From positions 99,738 through 163,737 of the forward strand of contig CAIQBO010000035.1 of the NCBI GenBank assembly GCA_903870145.1: a stretch of 64,000 nt of DNA, in the 5' to 3' direction. A model generated the notes under the pieces. The model saw only the letters and a list, made by a program, of their open reading frames with translations, ran no database searches and was not told where the DNA came from. The stretch is from an uncultured Burkholderiales bacterium (GTDB taxonomy: Bacteria > Pseudomonadota > Gammaproteobacteria > Burkholderiales > Burkholderiaceae_C). Of the stretch, positions 41,484-53,125 are shown piece after piece. The stretch's first letter is position 1. Each line of letters begins with the position of its first letter. The position numbers were made by a program, and so were the translations under genes.

Positions 41484-42677
41484 ATGAATTCAAGTGCTCA
41501 CCCTGACCTTCATGCTTTGACGCAGGCAGTCCAACGCGCTGCCCAGCAGTCGCCCGCGCAGCGCACAGGTTTGCGCATCCAAGGCGCGGGCACCCACGAT
41601 TTTTACGGTGAATCATTGCAAGGGGAAGTGCTCACAACCCGAGGTTTAGCAGGCATAGGGAGTTACGAGCCCAGCGAGTTGGTGGTGACTGTGGGCGCAG
41701 GCACCTCTTTGCAAGAGCTCGAGGCTTGTTTGGCCGAGCAAGGCCAGGCCCTGGCCTTTGAGCCGCCGCACTTTGGCCCAGGCGCCACAGTAGGCGGCAT
41801 GGTGGCTGCGGGCTTGAGCGGGCCAGCGCGGGCCAGCGTGGGCGCTGTGCGTGACTATGTGCTGGGCCTTGGCATGATCAACGGCAAAGGCGAGCACCTG
41901 CGCTTTGGCGGGCAGGTCATGAAAAATGTGGCGGGCTACGACGTGAGCCGGCTGATGGTGGGCAGCATGGGCAGCTTGGGCTTGATCACCGAGGTCTCGC
42001 TCAAGGTATTGCCCGTCGCACCCGCAGAAGCATTTTTAAAGTGTCCTTTGTCGCAGGCCAAAGCCTTGAGTTTGTTGCACCAGTGGGGTGGCCAGCCGCT
42101 GCCTTTGAACGCCAGTTGCTGGGTGCAAGACAGCACGCAGCCCGGTGCGCCCGAAGTGTTGTTTGTGCGATTGCGCGGCGCGGTGGCGGCGGTGCAGGCC
42201 GCATGTGTTCGCATGAAGGCAGATGTGCAGGCCTTGGGCAGCCATCTGAGCGAGCAGGACAGCGTATCGGCTGCCAAAGATTGGGCCGACTGCCGAGACC
42301 AGCGTTTGCCGTTTTTCAGTCAACCTGCGCAGGGTGCGCCGTATCCATCCGATGGACTGGCTTTATGGCGCTTGTCAGTGCCACAAACCAGCCCCGTTTT
42401 GGACTTGACCTATGCCCCTTTGATTGAGTGGCATGGCGCATTGCGCTGGGTCTGGGCGCCGTTGAGCGCGGCGCAGGCCTTGAGAGCAACGGCAGCCAGC
42501 GTGGGCGGACAAGCCAGCTTGTTTCGAAGGCCGCACATGGCCTTGGCAGACAGCCCAGTGGGCGTTCCCGTTTTTACGCCTCTCGATGCAGTGCAGCAGC
42601 GAATCCAGCAGGCGCTGAAAAATGAATTCGACCCGCACGGGGTGTTCAACCCGGCCCGATTGAATTCGTCTTTTTAA
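41484..42677 (+). CDS. glcE: Glycolate oxidase FAD-binding subunit GlcE
   Basis: This 397-residue FAD-binding PCMH protein is the second subunit of the membrane-associated glycolate oxidase, which makes glyoxylate from glycolate. LRIQGAGTHDFYGE starts the flavin domain, followed by PPHFGPGATVGGMVAAGLSGPAR and GQVMKNVAGYDVSRLMVGSMGSLG. It ends DPHGVFNPARL, as in the family. glcF follows 28 bp later. The catalytic GlcD subunit is not in the window and must be encoded elsewhere. Confidence 0.94.
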   Translation: MNSSAHPDLHALTQAVQRAAQQSPAQRTGLRIQGAGTHDFYGESLQGEVLTTRGLAGIGSYEPSELVVTVGAGTSLQELEACLAEQGQALAFEPPHFGPGATVGGMVAAGLSGPARASVGAVRDYVLGLGMINGKGEHLRFGGQVMKNVAGYDVSRLMVGSMGSLGLITEVSLKVLPVAPAEAFLKCPLSQAKALSLLHQWGGQPLPLNASCWVQDSTQPGAPEVLFVRLRGAVAAVQAACVRMKADVQALGSHLSEQDSVSAAKDWADCRDQRLPFFSQPAQGAPYPSDGLALWRLSVPQTSPVLDLTYAPLIEWHGALRWVWAPLSAAQALRATAASVGGQASLFRRPHMALADSPVGVPVFTPLDAVQQRIQQALKNEFDPHGVFNPARLNSSF

Positions 42678-42705
42678 TTCACCCAATTCGCACGGACGCC
42701 GCAGC

Positions 42706-43965
42706 ATGCAAACCCAACTCGCGCCCGAGTTTAAAAACTCATTGATTGGCCAAGAGGCCGAAGCCATTTTGCGCAAGTGCGTGCACTGCGGCTTTTGCAC
42801 CGCCACCTGCCCTACCTACCAATTGATGGGTGACGAACTCGATGGCCCGCGCGGGCGCATTTATTTGATCAAGCAAGTCTTTGAGGGCGCTGAGCCCACA
42901 CGCAAAACCCAAATGCATTTGGACCGCTGCTTAACCTGCCGCAACTGCGAAACCACGTGCCCCAGCGGTGTGGCCTATGGCAACTTGGTTGACTTGGCCA
43001 GGCACGTGGTGGACAGCAAAGTCAAACGCCCCTGGCACCAAAGGGCCTTGCGTTGGGTGCTCAAAGAGGGCTTGACCTCTTCACTCTTTTCTCCGGCCAT
43101 GAAGCTGGGGCAAGCCTTCAGGTTTGCCCTGCCTGCGGCCCTGAAAGCCAAAGTGCCTCCTGCGCAAAATGCAGGCGCTTGGCCAAGCCAAAATCATGCG
43201 CGCAAAGTGCTGATGCTGGCCGGCTGTGTGCAGCCAGCCATGATGCCCAACATCAACAGCGCCACTGCGCGCGTGCTGGACGCCTGCGGCATTCAAACCG
43301 TGGTGCCACCGCAGGCTGGTTGCTGCGGCGCCGTTAAATTTCACTTGGACGATCAAGCAGGCGGCTTGGACCACATGCGCGCCAACATCGATGTTTGGTG
43401 GCCTTGGGTAGTGCAAGGCGTTGAGGCCATTGTGATGAACGTTTCTGGCTGCGGCGTGATGGTCAAAGACTACGGTCATTTGCTCCAGCACGATGCGGTG
43501 TATGCAGAAAAAGCGCGAAAAATCTCCAGCCTCACGCGCGACTTGAGCGAGTTGCTGCCCGAGTTGGTGCCGCTCCTCAAGCCGCGGATTTCAGCCCATG
43601 CCGCCTCCGCCTTGGGCCTGCACGCCTATCACCCGCCGTGTACTTTGCAGCACGGCCAGCAACTCAAAGGGGGTGTAGAAACGCAGTTGAGCTTGTTGGG
43701 TTTTCAATTGCGCGTGGCAGACAGCGAATCGCATTTGTGCTGCGGCTCAGCTGGCACTTACTCGGTCTTGCAAGCGGCCACGGCCACCACATTGCGAGAT
43801 CGCAAACTGGGGCACTTAAACCGCTTGCAAGCGCAAGCCATTTTGAGTGCCAACATTGGCTGCATCACGCATTTGCAAAGCGGCACAGCGCTGCCCGTGC
43901 GGCATTGGGTGGAGGTGTTGGACGCTGCCTTGAACCAGCAGGCAGCTGGGCTGCGCGCAAGCTAG
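42706..43965 (+). CDS. glcF: Glycolate oxidase iron-sulfur subunit GlcF
   Basis: This 419-residue protein has two N-terminal 4Fe-4S motifs (CVHCGFCTATCPTY and CLTCRNCETTCPSG) and two CCG-type domains (GCCGAVKFH and CCGSAGTYS), the GlcF/heterodisulfide-reductase pattern. It passes electrons from the flavin subunits to the membrane quinone pool. It forms an operon with glcE and ends 14 bp from the stop of the convergent lplT. Confidence 0.95.
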   Translation: MQTQLAPEFKNSLIGQEAEAILRKCVHCGFCTATCPTYQLMGDELDGPRGRIYLIKQVFEGAEPTRKTQMHLDRCLTCRNCETTCPSGVAYGNLVDLARHVVDSKVKRPWHQRALRWVLKEGLTSSLFSPAMKLGQAFRFALPAALKAKVPPAQNAGAWPSQNHARKVLMLAGCVQPAMMPNINSATARVLDACGIQTVVPPQAGCCGAVKFHLDDQAGGLDHMRANIDVWWPWVVQGVEAIVMNVSGCGVMVKDYGHLLQHDAVYAEKARKISSLTRDLSELLPELVPLLKPRISAHAASALGLHAYHPPCTLQHGQQLKGGVETQLSLLGFQLRVADSESHLCCGSAGTYSVLQAATATTLRDRKLGHLNRLQAQAILSANIGCITHLQSGTALPVRHWVEVLDAALNQQAAGLRAS

Positions 43966-43979
43966 CAGCAGGTCTAAAC

Positions 43980-45263
43980 TCAGCCGTGCAATTGGTCGTT
44001 GCGGGCAACGTCCGTCAGGTGTTTCATGACGGCGCTGTGGTTGCGCAAGTTGCGCTCATGCCAGCGCTTGATCAGCCACATCATGCTGGCAATCAAAAAG
44101 CCAAAAGCCGTGATGGCAGCAAAAGCCGACAGCCCTAGCCCCGTGGAAAAACTGTACAAACCGCCGAGCAACAAAATACACGCTTGCTCGTTGAAGTTTT
44201 GCACTGCGATGGAGCGACCCGCGCCCATCAAGTTGTGCCCGCGGTGTTGCAGCAAGGCGTTCATGGGCACTACCAAAAACCCACCCAATGCGCCCAGCAA
44301 AATCAAGAAGGGTGCGGCCACCCAAACATTGTCAATGAAGTTCATGCCCATGATCAAAACGCCCATGGCAATGCCCAAGGGCATCACGCGGGTGGCGTGG
44401 TGCAGTTTCATGCGCACCGAGGCCACCACGGCGCCCACCGCTGTGCCAATGGCCACCACCCCCACCAAGCTCGAGGCCTGCGTGGTGCTGTAGCCCAGGG
44501 CGACCGCACTCCAAGCCAAGACGATGTAGCGCAGGTTGCCCGAGACGCCCCAAAACAAGGTGGTTGTGGCCAAAGAGATTTGACCCAAGCGGTCTTTCCA
44601 CAACCGCGTGTTGCAATGCCAAAAATCGGGCAGCAAGGCCAAAAAGTTTTTGGGCAAGGCCCGCATGGCCACGCCGGTGTCGGGAATGCGGGTGTTAAAC
44701 CAAGCGGCAATGGCATACAAAAAAATCAGCACAGCAATGGCTGCTTCTGGAGGAGAGTCGACGCCGGTGTCGATGAACGGAAAATCAAAGCCGAGTAAAA
44801 ACTCCGAAACGCGCACCCCGACCAATTGACCTCCGACCAACACGCCCAAAATGATCGACGCGATGGTCAAGCCTTCAATCCAGCCATTGGCCTTGACAAG
44901 CTGGGAGGCGGGCAACAACTCGGTCAAGATGCCGTATTTGGCAGGAGAGTAGGCTGCAGCGCCCAAACCTACAATCGCATAGGACAGCAGTGGGTGTGTG
45001 CCAAACAGCATCATCAGGCAACCCACGACTTTGATGGCGTTGCTGACAAACATCACCTGCCCCTTGGGCCGCGAGTCGGCATAAGCGCCCACAAAGGGGG
45101 CCAGCACCACATAAAACAAAGCAAAGATGGGCACCAGTGCAGCACGTTGCCACTCAGCGCCGCCACCGGTTCGGATCAATTCAACGGCAGCTACGAAAAG
45201 CGCGTTGTCGGCCAGCGAGCTGAAAAACTGGGCCGCCATGATGGTGTAAAAACCGCGCTTCAT
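43980..45263 (-). CDS. lplT: Lysophospholipid transporter LplT
   Basis: This MFS-fold inner-membrane flippase moves lysophospholipids inward for re-acylation. The characteristic start MKRGFYTIMAAQFFSSLADNA at 45263 is used; an open extension upstream is not conserved. About 12 helices are present, with GLGAAAYSPAKYGILTE and the GAYADSRPKG loop. No fused acyltransferase (Aas) lies next to it. The 154-bp gap to alr presumably holds divergent promoters, which I could not define. Confidence 0.9.
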   Translation of the reverse strand: MKRGFYTIMAAQFFSSLADNALFVAAVELIRTGGGAEWQRAALVPIFALFYVVLAPFVGAYADSRPKGQVMFVSNAIKVVGCLMMLFGTHPLLSYAIVGLGAAAYSPAKYGILTELLPASQLVKANGWIEGLTIASIILGVLVGGQLVGVRVSEFLLGFDFPFIDTGVDSPPEAAIAVLIFLYAIAAWFNTRIPDTGVAMRALPKNFLALLPDFWHCNTRLWKDRLGQISLATTTLFWGVSGNLRYIVLAWSAVALGYSTTQASSLVGVVAIGTAVGAVVASVRMKLHHATRVMPLGIAMGVLIMGMNFIDNVWVAAPFLILLGALGGFLVVPMNALLQHRGHNLMGAGRSIAVQNFNEQACILLLGGLYSFSTGLGLSAFAAITAFGFLIASMMWLIKRWHERNLRNHSAVMKHLTDVARNDQLHG

Positions 45264-45417
45264 GTAGTCATGTACTTTTACGAAAAGAGTCCAAATGGAG
45301 CCTGGGCACAAGCCAAGGATAAAAAAACCGAGTCGACTGCGGGTTATATCACGCCCTTGTGATGCCACAATCTAGGCTTTCTTCGTACTTGACCCTCGCG
45401 CCAGTCGCTCCAAAGCC

Positions 45418-46560
45418 ATGCCAAGACCCATTGTGGCCACCTTAGATTTGAATGCCCTGAGGCACAACTTGGCTCAAGTGCGCGCGGCAGCGCCGGACGC
45501 CTTGGTCTGGGCCGTGGTCAAGGCCAACGCCTATGGGCACGGCATCGAGCGTGTGCTGCAAGCCTTGCGCGGCGCCGATGGCATTGCCCTGCTCGATTTG
45601 GCCGAGGCCCAGCTTGTGCGGCAACTGGGCTGGCGCGGGCCCATCTTGCTGCTTGAGGGCGTTTTTGAAGCGCGCGATTTAGAGTTGTGTTCCCGTTTGA
45701 GTCTGTGGCATGTGGTGCATTGCCAAGCGCAAATAGACATGCTGGCTTTGCACAAAACGCAGCAAGCGCATCGCATATTTTTAAAGTTGAACACCGGCAT
45801 GAACCGCCTGGGCTTTGCCCCGCAAGCCTTTCGCACGGCTTGGACGCGGTTGAACGCGTTGCCTCAAGTCGACGAAATTTCTCTCATGTCGCATTTCGCA
45901 GATGCCGATGGTGACAAAGGCATCGCCGCGGCCATGGCCGCGTTTGCGCAGACCACGCACGACCTGTCCGGCCAGCGCAGCTTGTGCAACAGCGCTGCGA
46001 TTTTGCGGCACGCCAAAGACTTGAATGTGCGCGCCGATTGGGTTCGCCCAGGGATCGCTTTGTACGGTGCCTCGCCAGATTTTCCTGCGCACAGCGCGGC
46101 CGATTGGGGCTTGCAGCCGGTCATGAGTTTGAACACGCAGATCATCGCCACGCAAAATTTGCAGCCGGGTGATGCGCTGGGCTATGGCGCCACTTTTGTG
46201 GCCGAGCGCGCCATGCGCATTGGCGTGGCCGCTTGTGGCTATGCCGATGGCTACCCCAGGCTGGCACCCACGGGCACGCCGGTGTCTGTGGACGGCGTTC
46301 GCACCCGCACGCTGGGCCGCGTCAGCATGGACATGCTCACGGTGGATTTGAGCGACTTGCCTGAGGCGGGCCTGGGCAGTCAAGTCACGTTGTGGGGCTT
46401 GCCGCAATCTGTTCGCGGCGGGCCAGGCCAGCCAGTCTCGAACGTGATGGCACAGGCTCAGGGCATTCCCATTGACGAAGTGGCCCATGCCGCTGGCACC
46501 GTAGGCTACGAACTCATGTGCGCATTGGCCGCTCGAGTTCCTGTGCAAATTCAGGAATGA
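45418..46560 (+). CDS. alr: Alanine racemase
   Basis: This 380-residue PLP enzyme interconverts L- and D-alanine for peptidoglycan. The PLP lysine lies in [10 protein letters not shown] (about residue 34). The second catalytic base Tyr falls in the [15 protein letters not shown] region, and [11 protein letters not shown] and [15 protein letters not shown] end the C-terminal domain. It is divergent from lplT and 7 bp before the DMT transporter gene, with which it is probably cotranscribed. The family length is normal. Confidence 0.95.
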   Translation: MPRPIVATLDLNALRHNLAQVRAAAPDALVWAVVKANAYGHGIERVLQALRGADGIALLDLAEAQLVRQLGWRGPILLLEGVFEARDLELCSRLSLWHVVHCQAQIDMLALHKTQQAHRIFLKLNTGMNRLGFAPQAFRTAWTRLNALPQVDEISLMSHFADADGDKGIAAAMAAFAQTTHDLSGQRSLCNSAAILRHAKDLNVRADWVRPGIALYGASPDFPAHSAADWGLQPVMSLNTQIIATQNLQPGDALGYGATFVAERAMRIGVAACGYADGYPRLAPTGTPVSVDGVRTRTLGRVSMDMLTVDLSDLPEAGLGSQVTLWGLPQSVRGGPGQPVSNVMAQAQGIPIDEVAHAAGTVGYELMCALAARVPVQIQE

Positions 46561-46567
46561 GCATGTT

Positions 46568-47482
46568 TTGAAAAAATCTACGGAGCAGGCCTTGGCTTTG
46601 GCAGCAGCGGTGGCCTTGATCGCGGTTTGGGGCGCCAACTTCAGCATTCAAAAGCACTTGCTCAACTTGCTCTCGCCCAGTGGGTTTTTGTGGTTGCGGT
46701 ACTTGATCATGCCTCTGTGCGCGCTCGTCATGATGCGTTGGACTTATGGCCGATTTTTTCCGCCTTTGCCGCGAAAAGACATCATCGCTTTGGCTGGCTT
46801 GGGCTTTATCGGTCACAGTGTGCATGTGGGCTTGGTGACCTTTGGCATTCACTGGTCAACGCCGTTTTCCAGCTCTGTGATTTTGGCGTGCGGGCCTTTG
46901 TTTACTTTGTTTATTTTGCGCTGGCAAGGCCATGAGCGCTTGCACAAAGGCCAAGTGCTGGGCGTGTCTGTGGCTTTCGTGGGTGTTCTACTTTTTCTCT
47001 CAGAAAAGTTGATCAACGATGATTTGCGCGCCACTGGCGGCGACTTGGTGCTGCTTTTGTCTTCTTTCTTATTTTCTTATTACACCGTCTCGGTCAAACC
47101 GCTGATTGAAAAACACGGCAGTATTTTGACCATGGGTTACGCAACACTTTTGGGCGGTTTGCCATTGATGCTGGCCTGCATGCCCACCGGGGTGCAAGTG
47201 GATTGGTTGGCATTGGGCTGGCAAGAGTGGGCGTTGTTGTTTTGGTCAGTCTTGATCTCTGCTTTTGCCGGGTGGTGGGTGTGGGGTTGGCTCAACGCTG
47301 TGCGAGGTGTGGCCCGCACCGCCCCCATGATGTACTTGATTCCGCCCGTGGCGGGTTTGTTCGCATGGGTCTTGACCGGTGAGCAATTTAGCGGCGTGAA
47401 ATTGCTCGGTGCTGGGGTGGCTTTGGTGGGCGTTGCGTGGGCGCAGTTTGCCCGCGCCAGTCAGCGCAACAAGCCGTCGTAG
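46568..47482 (+). CDS. EamA/DMT-family transporter
   Basis: This 304-residue inner-membrane protein has ten predicted helices in two EamA repeats (IAVWGANFSIQKHL, and GGDLVLLLSSFLFSYYTVSVKPLIE starting the second). The likely start is TTG at 46568, because the ATG at 46563 is out of frame and stops at once. Family members export amino acids and metabolites; the substrate is unknown. Its 3-prime end overlaps the convergent permease gene by 22 bp. Confidence 0.88.
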   Translation: MKKSTEQALALAAAVALIAVWGANFSIQKHLLNLLSPSGFLWLRYLIMPLCALVMMRWTYGRFFPPLPRKDIIALAGLGFIGHSVHVGLVTFGIHWSTPFSSSVILACGPLFTLFILRWQGHERLHKGQVLGVSVAFVGVLLFLSEKLINDDLRATGGDLVLLLSSFLFSYYTVSVKPLIEKHGSILTMGYATLLGGLPLMLACMPTGVQVDWLALGWQEWALLFWSVLISAFAGWWVWGWLNAVRGVARTAPMMYLIPPVAGLFAWVLTGEQFSGVKLLGAGVALVGVAWAQFARASQRNKPS

Positions 47483-48219
47483 GCCGTTTTCAAAATCAAA
47501 GCGGCCACCACGCCGATGAAAACCCGGCGCACAAAGCCCGAGCCATGTTTCAAGGCCAAGCGGGTTCCGATCAAACTGCCTATCACATTGCACACGGCCA
47601 TGGCCAAAGCCAAGTGCCACCAAACATGGCCTTGGATCGCAAACAACACCAGCGCAGAAAAATTGGTGGCGGTGTTGAGCAGCTTGGCCGAAGCAGAGGC
47701 GTTCAAAAAATCGTAACCCAGCCAGCGCACATAAGCAAAGACAAAAAAACTGCCGGCACCAGGGCCAAAGAAACCATCGTAAAAACCAATTGTCACGCCA
47801 ATCAGTGCGCACAGCCAAGCCTCATGCGCGCCTGAGTACTTAGGCGCGTGGGTTTGGCCCAAGTTTTTTTTCGACAAGGTGTAGAGCAGCAAGGCCAACA
47901 ATAAAAAGGGCAGCGCCTTGCGCAAAAAAACTGGATCCACTTGCGTCACGCTCCAGGCCCCGCACAAAGAGCCCAACAAGCCAGCCGCCGCCGCGGGCAA
48001 CAAGGCGGCCCAGCGCATCTGCACTTTTTGGCTGAACTGGTAAGTGGCAAAAGCCGTGCCCCAAATGGCCGCACTTTTGTTGCTGCCGATCAAGGTGGCT
48101 GGGGCTGCTGCGGGGAAGGTGGCAAACAAGGCGGGCACCAAAATCAAGCCGCCCCCGCCGACAATCGAGTCCACCAAACCGGCCAGCAAAGAAGCCAGCG
48201 ATACGATCAGTAATTCCAT
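47461..48219 (-). CDS. TauE/SafE-family membrane permease
   Basis: This 252-residue protein of about eight helices has two related halves: LLAGLVDSIVGGGGLILVPAL and GFYDGFFGPGAGSFFVFAYV, each with the glycine-rich motif of the sulfite exporter TauE/SafE family. It probably exports an organosulfur compound or another anion. The ATG at 48219 gives the standard N-terminus; an extension to 48288 is basic and unconserved. The tail overlaps the DMT gene. Confidence 0.9.
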   Translation of the reverse strand: MELLIVSLASLLAGLVDSIVGGGGLILVPALFATFPAAAPATLIGSNKSAAIWGTAFATYQFSQKVQMRWAALLPAAAAGLLGSLCGAWSVTQVDPVFLRKALPFLLLALLLYTLSKKNLGQTHAPKYSGAHEAWLCALIGVTIGFYDGFFGPGAGSFFVFAYVRWLGYDFLNASASAKLLNTATNFSALVLFAIQGHVWWHLALAMAVCNVIGSLIGTRLALKHGSGFVRRVFIGVVAALILKTAYDGLLR

Positions 48220-48246
48220 GCAGGAGATTCTCGCATTGCGCAGGCG

Positions 48247-48273
48247 AAAAAAAAGCGCCGCTTGCGCGACGCT
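48247..48273 (-). terminator. Rho-independent terminator of the GMC operon (minus strand)
   Basis: On the minus strand, stem GCGTCGC (48266-48272), loop GCAA and stem GCGGCGC (48255-48261, one G-T pair) are followed by eight T (48247-48254). It lies 180 bp past the GMC stop and just before the TauE/SafE gene. Confidence 0.75.
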
Positions 48274-48454
48274 TGTAAAAAGTGACATCTTGCAGGAGCA
48301 GACGTCTGTATTTGAATCGTTTGGGTGTCTCCTCGATCCCTCAATGAGAACCCAAACTGCAGTTCATCGAGTGCATGCAATGTAGTCGCCTTCTGGGGCT
48401 GCGTGCATCAGGGATTTCCCGCGCATTTGAAATTTGCATCGGCGCGCTGCACAC

Positions 48455-50182
48455 TCAAAGCGTCATGCCCGAGTCTTGCGCAATGAAGTGCGCAGCTTTC
48501 TCAGCAATCATCAAGGTCGGGCTGTTGGTGTTGCCACTGGTGATGTGCGGCATGACCCCGGCATCCACCACGCGCAGGCCCTCAATGCCGTGCACTTGCA
48601 AGCGGCTGTTGACCACGGCCATCGGGTCTTCAGCGCGGCCCATGGCGGTGGTGCCCACGGGGTGAAAAATGGTGCTAGCAATGTCGCCAGCCAAACGCGC
48701 CAAGGCTTCGTCGCTTTGGTATTCCTCGCCGGGTTTGAACTCTTGAGGTTCATACGCGGCCATGGCCGCTTGCGACATGATGCGCCGAGTCACGCGCAAA
48801 CTGTCAGCGGCCACGCGCCTGTCATCCTCGGTGCTCAGGTAATTGGGCGCAATGGCGGGCGCATCGTCAAAGCTGGCGCTTTTCAAAGTGACCGTGCCCC
48901 GGCTGCTCGGGTTCAAGTTGCAGACGCTGGCTGTGATGGCGGGAAAATCATGCAGCGGCTGGCCAAAGGTGTCCAAGCTCAAGGGCTGTACGTGGTATTC
49001 AATATTGGGCCAAGTTTGCGTGGGGTCGCTGCGCGTGAAGGCGCCCAATTGGCTGGGCGCCATGCTCATGGGCCCGCTGCGAGACCAGGCGTACTCCATC
49101 GCTATGCGGGCCTTGCCCAGCCAGTTGTTGGCCAAGGTGTTCAGGGTCTTGGCACCCTTGACCTTGTAGACCGACCTGATTTGCAAATGGTCTTGTAAAT
49201 TGGCCCCCACGCCAGGCAAATCGTGCGCCACTGTCACGCCGTGTTTGTGCAAATGCGCAGCAGGCCCGATCCCAGAGAGTTGCAGCAAATGCGCCGAGCC
49301 AATGCTGCCAGCGCTGAGCAGCACTTCGCGCGTGGCGCTGGCGGTGACCATTTCATGGCCGTCCCAGACCTTCACGCCGGTGCACCGGGTGCTGCCGTTG
49401 GCTTGTTTCTCCAACACCAAGCCAGTGACTTGCGCGCGCGTCCAGAGCTCAAAATTGGGACGGGCATAACAGGTTGGCCGCAAAAACGCTTGCGCGGTGT
49501 TCCAGCGCCAACCGCTTTTTTGATTCACTTCGAAGTAGCCCACACCCTCGTTATCGCCGCGATTGAAGTCTTGTGTGGCAGGAATGCCTGCTTGTTGCGC
49601 CGCTTGTGAAAAGGCTTCCAAGATGTCCCACTTCAAGCGCTGCTTTTCAATGCGCCATTCCCCTCCGGCTTGGCGTGCTTTGAGAATTTTCAAATAAGCC
49701 AGCGACGATGCATTGTGTGGCTCGCTGATCTGTGACCACTGCGCAGGCGTTGACTTGGCGCCATGCGCGTCAGTGGCGCCTGCATGGTGGTCTTCGTGCA
49801 ATTTGAAGTAGGGCAGGCAGTTGTCCCAGCGCCAGCTCTCGTCGCCCGTGGTCTGTGCCCACTGGTCATAGTCGCGCGCTTGTCCGCGCATGTAAATCAT
49901 GCCGTTGATGCTGCTGCACCCGCCCAAAACTTTGCCGCGCGGGTAGTTCAACGTGCGGCCATTCAAGCCAGCAGCAGGCTCGGTTTGGTAAAGCCAATCG
50001 GTACGCGGGTTGCCCATGCAATACAAATAACCCACAGGAATGTGGATCCAGTGGTAGTCGTCTTTGCGCCCAGCTTCGATCAACAGCACGCGCACGCGCG
50101 CATCGGCAGACAAGCGGTTGGCCAGCAAGCAGCCCGCCGTGCCCGCGCCCACAATGATGTAGTCAAAACTGCTGTCGCTCAT
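48455..50182 (-). CDS. GMC-family oxidoreductase (choline/alcohol dehydrogenase-like)
   Basis: This 575-residue FAD enzyme has the dinucleotide motif YIIVGAGTAGCLLANRLS at the start and the GMC signature 1 region YPRGKVLGGCSSINGMIYMRG. Signature 2 is around EVLLSAGSIGSAHLLQLSGIG, and the C-terminal HPVGTTAMG carries the catalytic His. It resembles the AlkJ/polyethylene-glycol/aliphatic alcohol dehydrogenases. It is last in an operon with mmsA 3 bp upstream, consistent with alcohol to aldehyde to acyl-CoA. Confidence 0.92.
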   Translation of the reverse strand: MSDSSFDYIIVGAGTAGCLLANRLSADARVRVLLIEAGRKDDYHWIHIPVGYLYCMGNPRTDWLYQTEPAAGLNGRTLNYPRGKVLGGCSSINGMIYMRGQARDYDQWAQTTGDESWRWDNCLPYFKLHEDHHAGATDAHGAKSTPAQWSQISEPHNASSLAYLKILKARQAGGEWRIEKQRLKWDILEAFSQAAQQAGIPATQDFNRGDNEGVGYFEVNQKSGWRWNTAQAFLRPTCYARPNFELWTRAQVTGLVLEKQANGSTRCTGVKVWDGHEMVTASATREVLLSAGSIGSAHLLQLSGIGPAAHLHKHGVTVAHDLPGVGANLQDHLQIRSVYKVKGAKTLNTLANNWLGKARIAMEYAWSRSGPMSMAPSQLGAFTRSDPTQTWPNIEYHVQPLSLDTFGQPLHDFPAITASVCNLNPSSRGTVTLKSASFDDAPAIAPNYLSTEDDRRVAADSLRVTRRIMSQAAMAAYEPQEFKPGEEYQSDEALARLAGDIASTIFHPVGTTAMGRAEDPMAVVNSRLQVHGIEGLRVVDAGVMPHITSGNTNSPTLMIAEKAAHFIAQDSGMTL

Positions 50183-50185
50183 GGC

Positions 50186-51703
<1,518 letters not shown>

Positions 51704-51810
51704 AGTCCTAGAAGTTCAGGTAGCAGAAAACGAAAAAGGCCATTGTCCAATGTTTTACTCATGGGGCGCAAAGGGGCATGCAAACGGCCACAAAAACGCG
51801 CCCAAAACGC

Positions 51811-52296
51811 TCAGCCTGCCGCTCCAATGCCCTGATCCAAAGCAGGGTGGCGGCGCCTGAACATGCCCCAGCCCTCCATGCTCAAAACCATATCGCCATG
51901 TTGGTTGTGCATCTCCCAGCGGGTGCGCACCAAACCCACGTCAGGTCGGGATCGCATCGGCCGTGTCTCCAAAATGGTATGCGTCAGCGCCAAGCAGTCA
52001 CCCGGAAAAACGGGTTTGCGCCACTGTAAATTTTCCAAACCAGGCGAGCCCAAACTGGCGCTGTTGCACAAAAAATGGGTCACTATGAGCCGCATGGCCA
52101 TGGCGCAGGTGTGCCAGCCACTGGCGCACAAGCCGCCAAACACGCTGGCTTTGGCGGCCTCATCGTCCAAGTGAAAGGGCTGAGGGTCAAACTGGCTGGC
52201 AAATGCAATCATTTCTTCTCGGCTGGGCGTGATGCTGCCCAAATCACGCACACTGCCGGGCAGCATGTCTTCCCAAAAATAGCGCGGCTCAGGCAT
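51811..52296 (-). CDS. MaoC-family dehydratase
   Basis: This 161-residue hot-dog fold hydratase has the motif FDPQPFHLD, with Asp and His in the expected catalytic spacing, followed by AAKASVFGGLCASGWHT, typical of the acyl dehydratase/MaoC group. It overlaps the SDR stop (TGATG; a GTG one codon earlier is possible). The 107-bp gap to mmsA leaves room for an internal promoter. It probably hydrates an enoyl-CoA. Confidence 0.88.
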   Translation of the reverse strand: MPEPRYFWEDMLPGSVRDLGSITPSREEMIAFASQFDPQPFHLDDEAAKASVFGGLCASGWHTCAMAMRLIVTHFLCNSASLGSPGLENLQWRKPVFPGDCLALTHTILETRPMRSRPDVGLVRTRWEMHNQHGDMVLSMEGWGMFRRRHPALDQGIGAAG

Positions 52297-53045
52297 CACC
52301 GGCCACCCGAGACATCGAGCAAACTCATGGTGGTGTAACTGGCCTCGTCAGACAACAACCACAGCACTGCCTGGGCGACTTCCAAGGCCGTGCCCCCGCG
52401 TTGGATGGGCACCAAGTGCTCCAACTCGCGCACCCGGTTGGGCGAGCCCCCTGAGGCGTGAATTTCAGTGTCGATCAGGCCTGGCCGAATCGCATTGACA
52501 CGAATGCCTTCGGCGGCTACTTCTTTGGCCAAACCAATGGTGAATGTGTCAATCGCCCCTTTGCTGGCGGCGTAATCTAAATATTGGCCAGGCGCGCCCA
52601 TTCGCGCAGCCGCGCTGGACAGGTTGACGATGCTGCCGCCACTGCCGCCGTGGCGTGTGCTCATCTGCCGCACAGCCTCGCGCGCGCACAGCAAGGAGCC
52701 GATCACGTTGATCTCGAACATGCGTCGCCAACGGGCCACGCTCATTTCATCCAAGCGGGCCGCAACATCCAACACACCAGCGTTGTTGACCAAGCCTGAA
52801 ACAGGCCCCAGTTTTTCACGCACGGTCTCAAACATGGCCAGCACTTGACCCTCATTGGCCACATCGGCTTGCACGCTGATGGCTCTCCCGCCCGCGGCCG
52901 CAATGGCCTGCACCACCACGTCCTGCGCCGCCTGCGCGTGCGTGCTGTAATTGACCGCCACGTCCCAGCCCCTATGGGCGGCGAGCAAAGCCGTTGCTGC
53001 CCCGATGCCGCGGCTAGCGCCTGTGACCAATAAAACCTTTTTCAT
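52296..53045 (-). CDS. Short-chain dehydrogenase/reductase
   Basis: This 249-residue NAD(P)-dependent SDR has TGASRGIGAATALLA at 8-22, NNAGVLD near 90, the catalytic Ser in NLSSAAAR and YAASKGAID as the Tyr-Lys motif. It looks like the FabG/glucose-dehydrogenase group with an NADP preference (Asn-Tyr-Ser after beta-2). It is the first gene of the 48455-53045 operon and divergent from the isomerase gene. Confidence 0.9.
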   Translation of the reverse strand: MKKVLLVTGASRGIGAATALLAAHRGWDVAVNYSTHAQAAQDVVVQAIAAAGGRAISVQADVANEGQVLAMFETVREKLGPVSGLVNNAGVLDVAARLDEMSVARWRRMFEINVIGSLLCAREAVRQMSTRHGGSGGSIVNLSSAAARMGAPGQYLDYAASKGAIDTFTIGLAKEVAAEGIRVNAIRPGLIDTEIHASGGSPNRVRELEHLVPIQRGGTALEVAQAVLWLLSDEASYTTMSLLDVSGGR

Positions 53046-53125
53046 TTCAAGCTCTCCAGCAAAATATTCATTAAACGGTTACAACCGAGGTTGGCACCGA
53101 ACATTACATCACTCAGGAGCACAGC

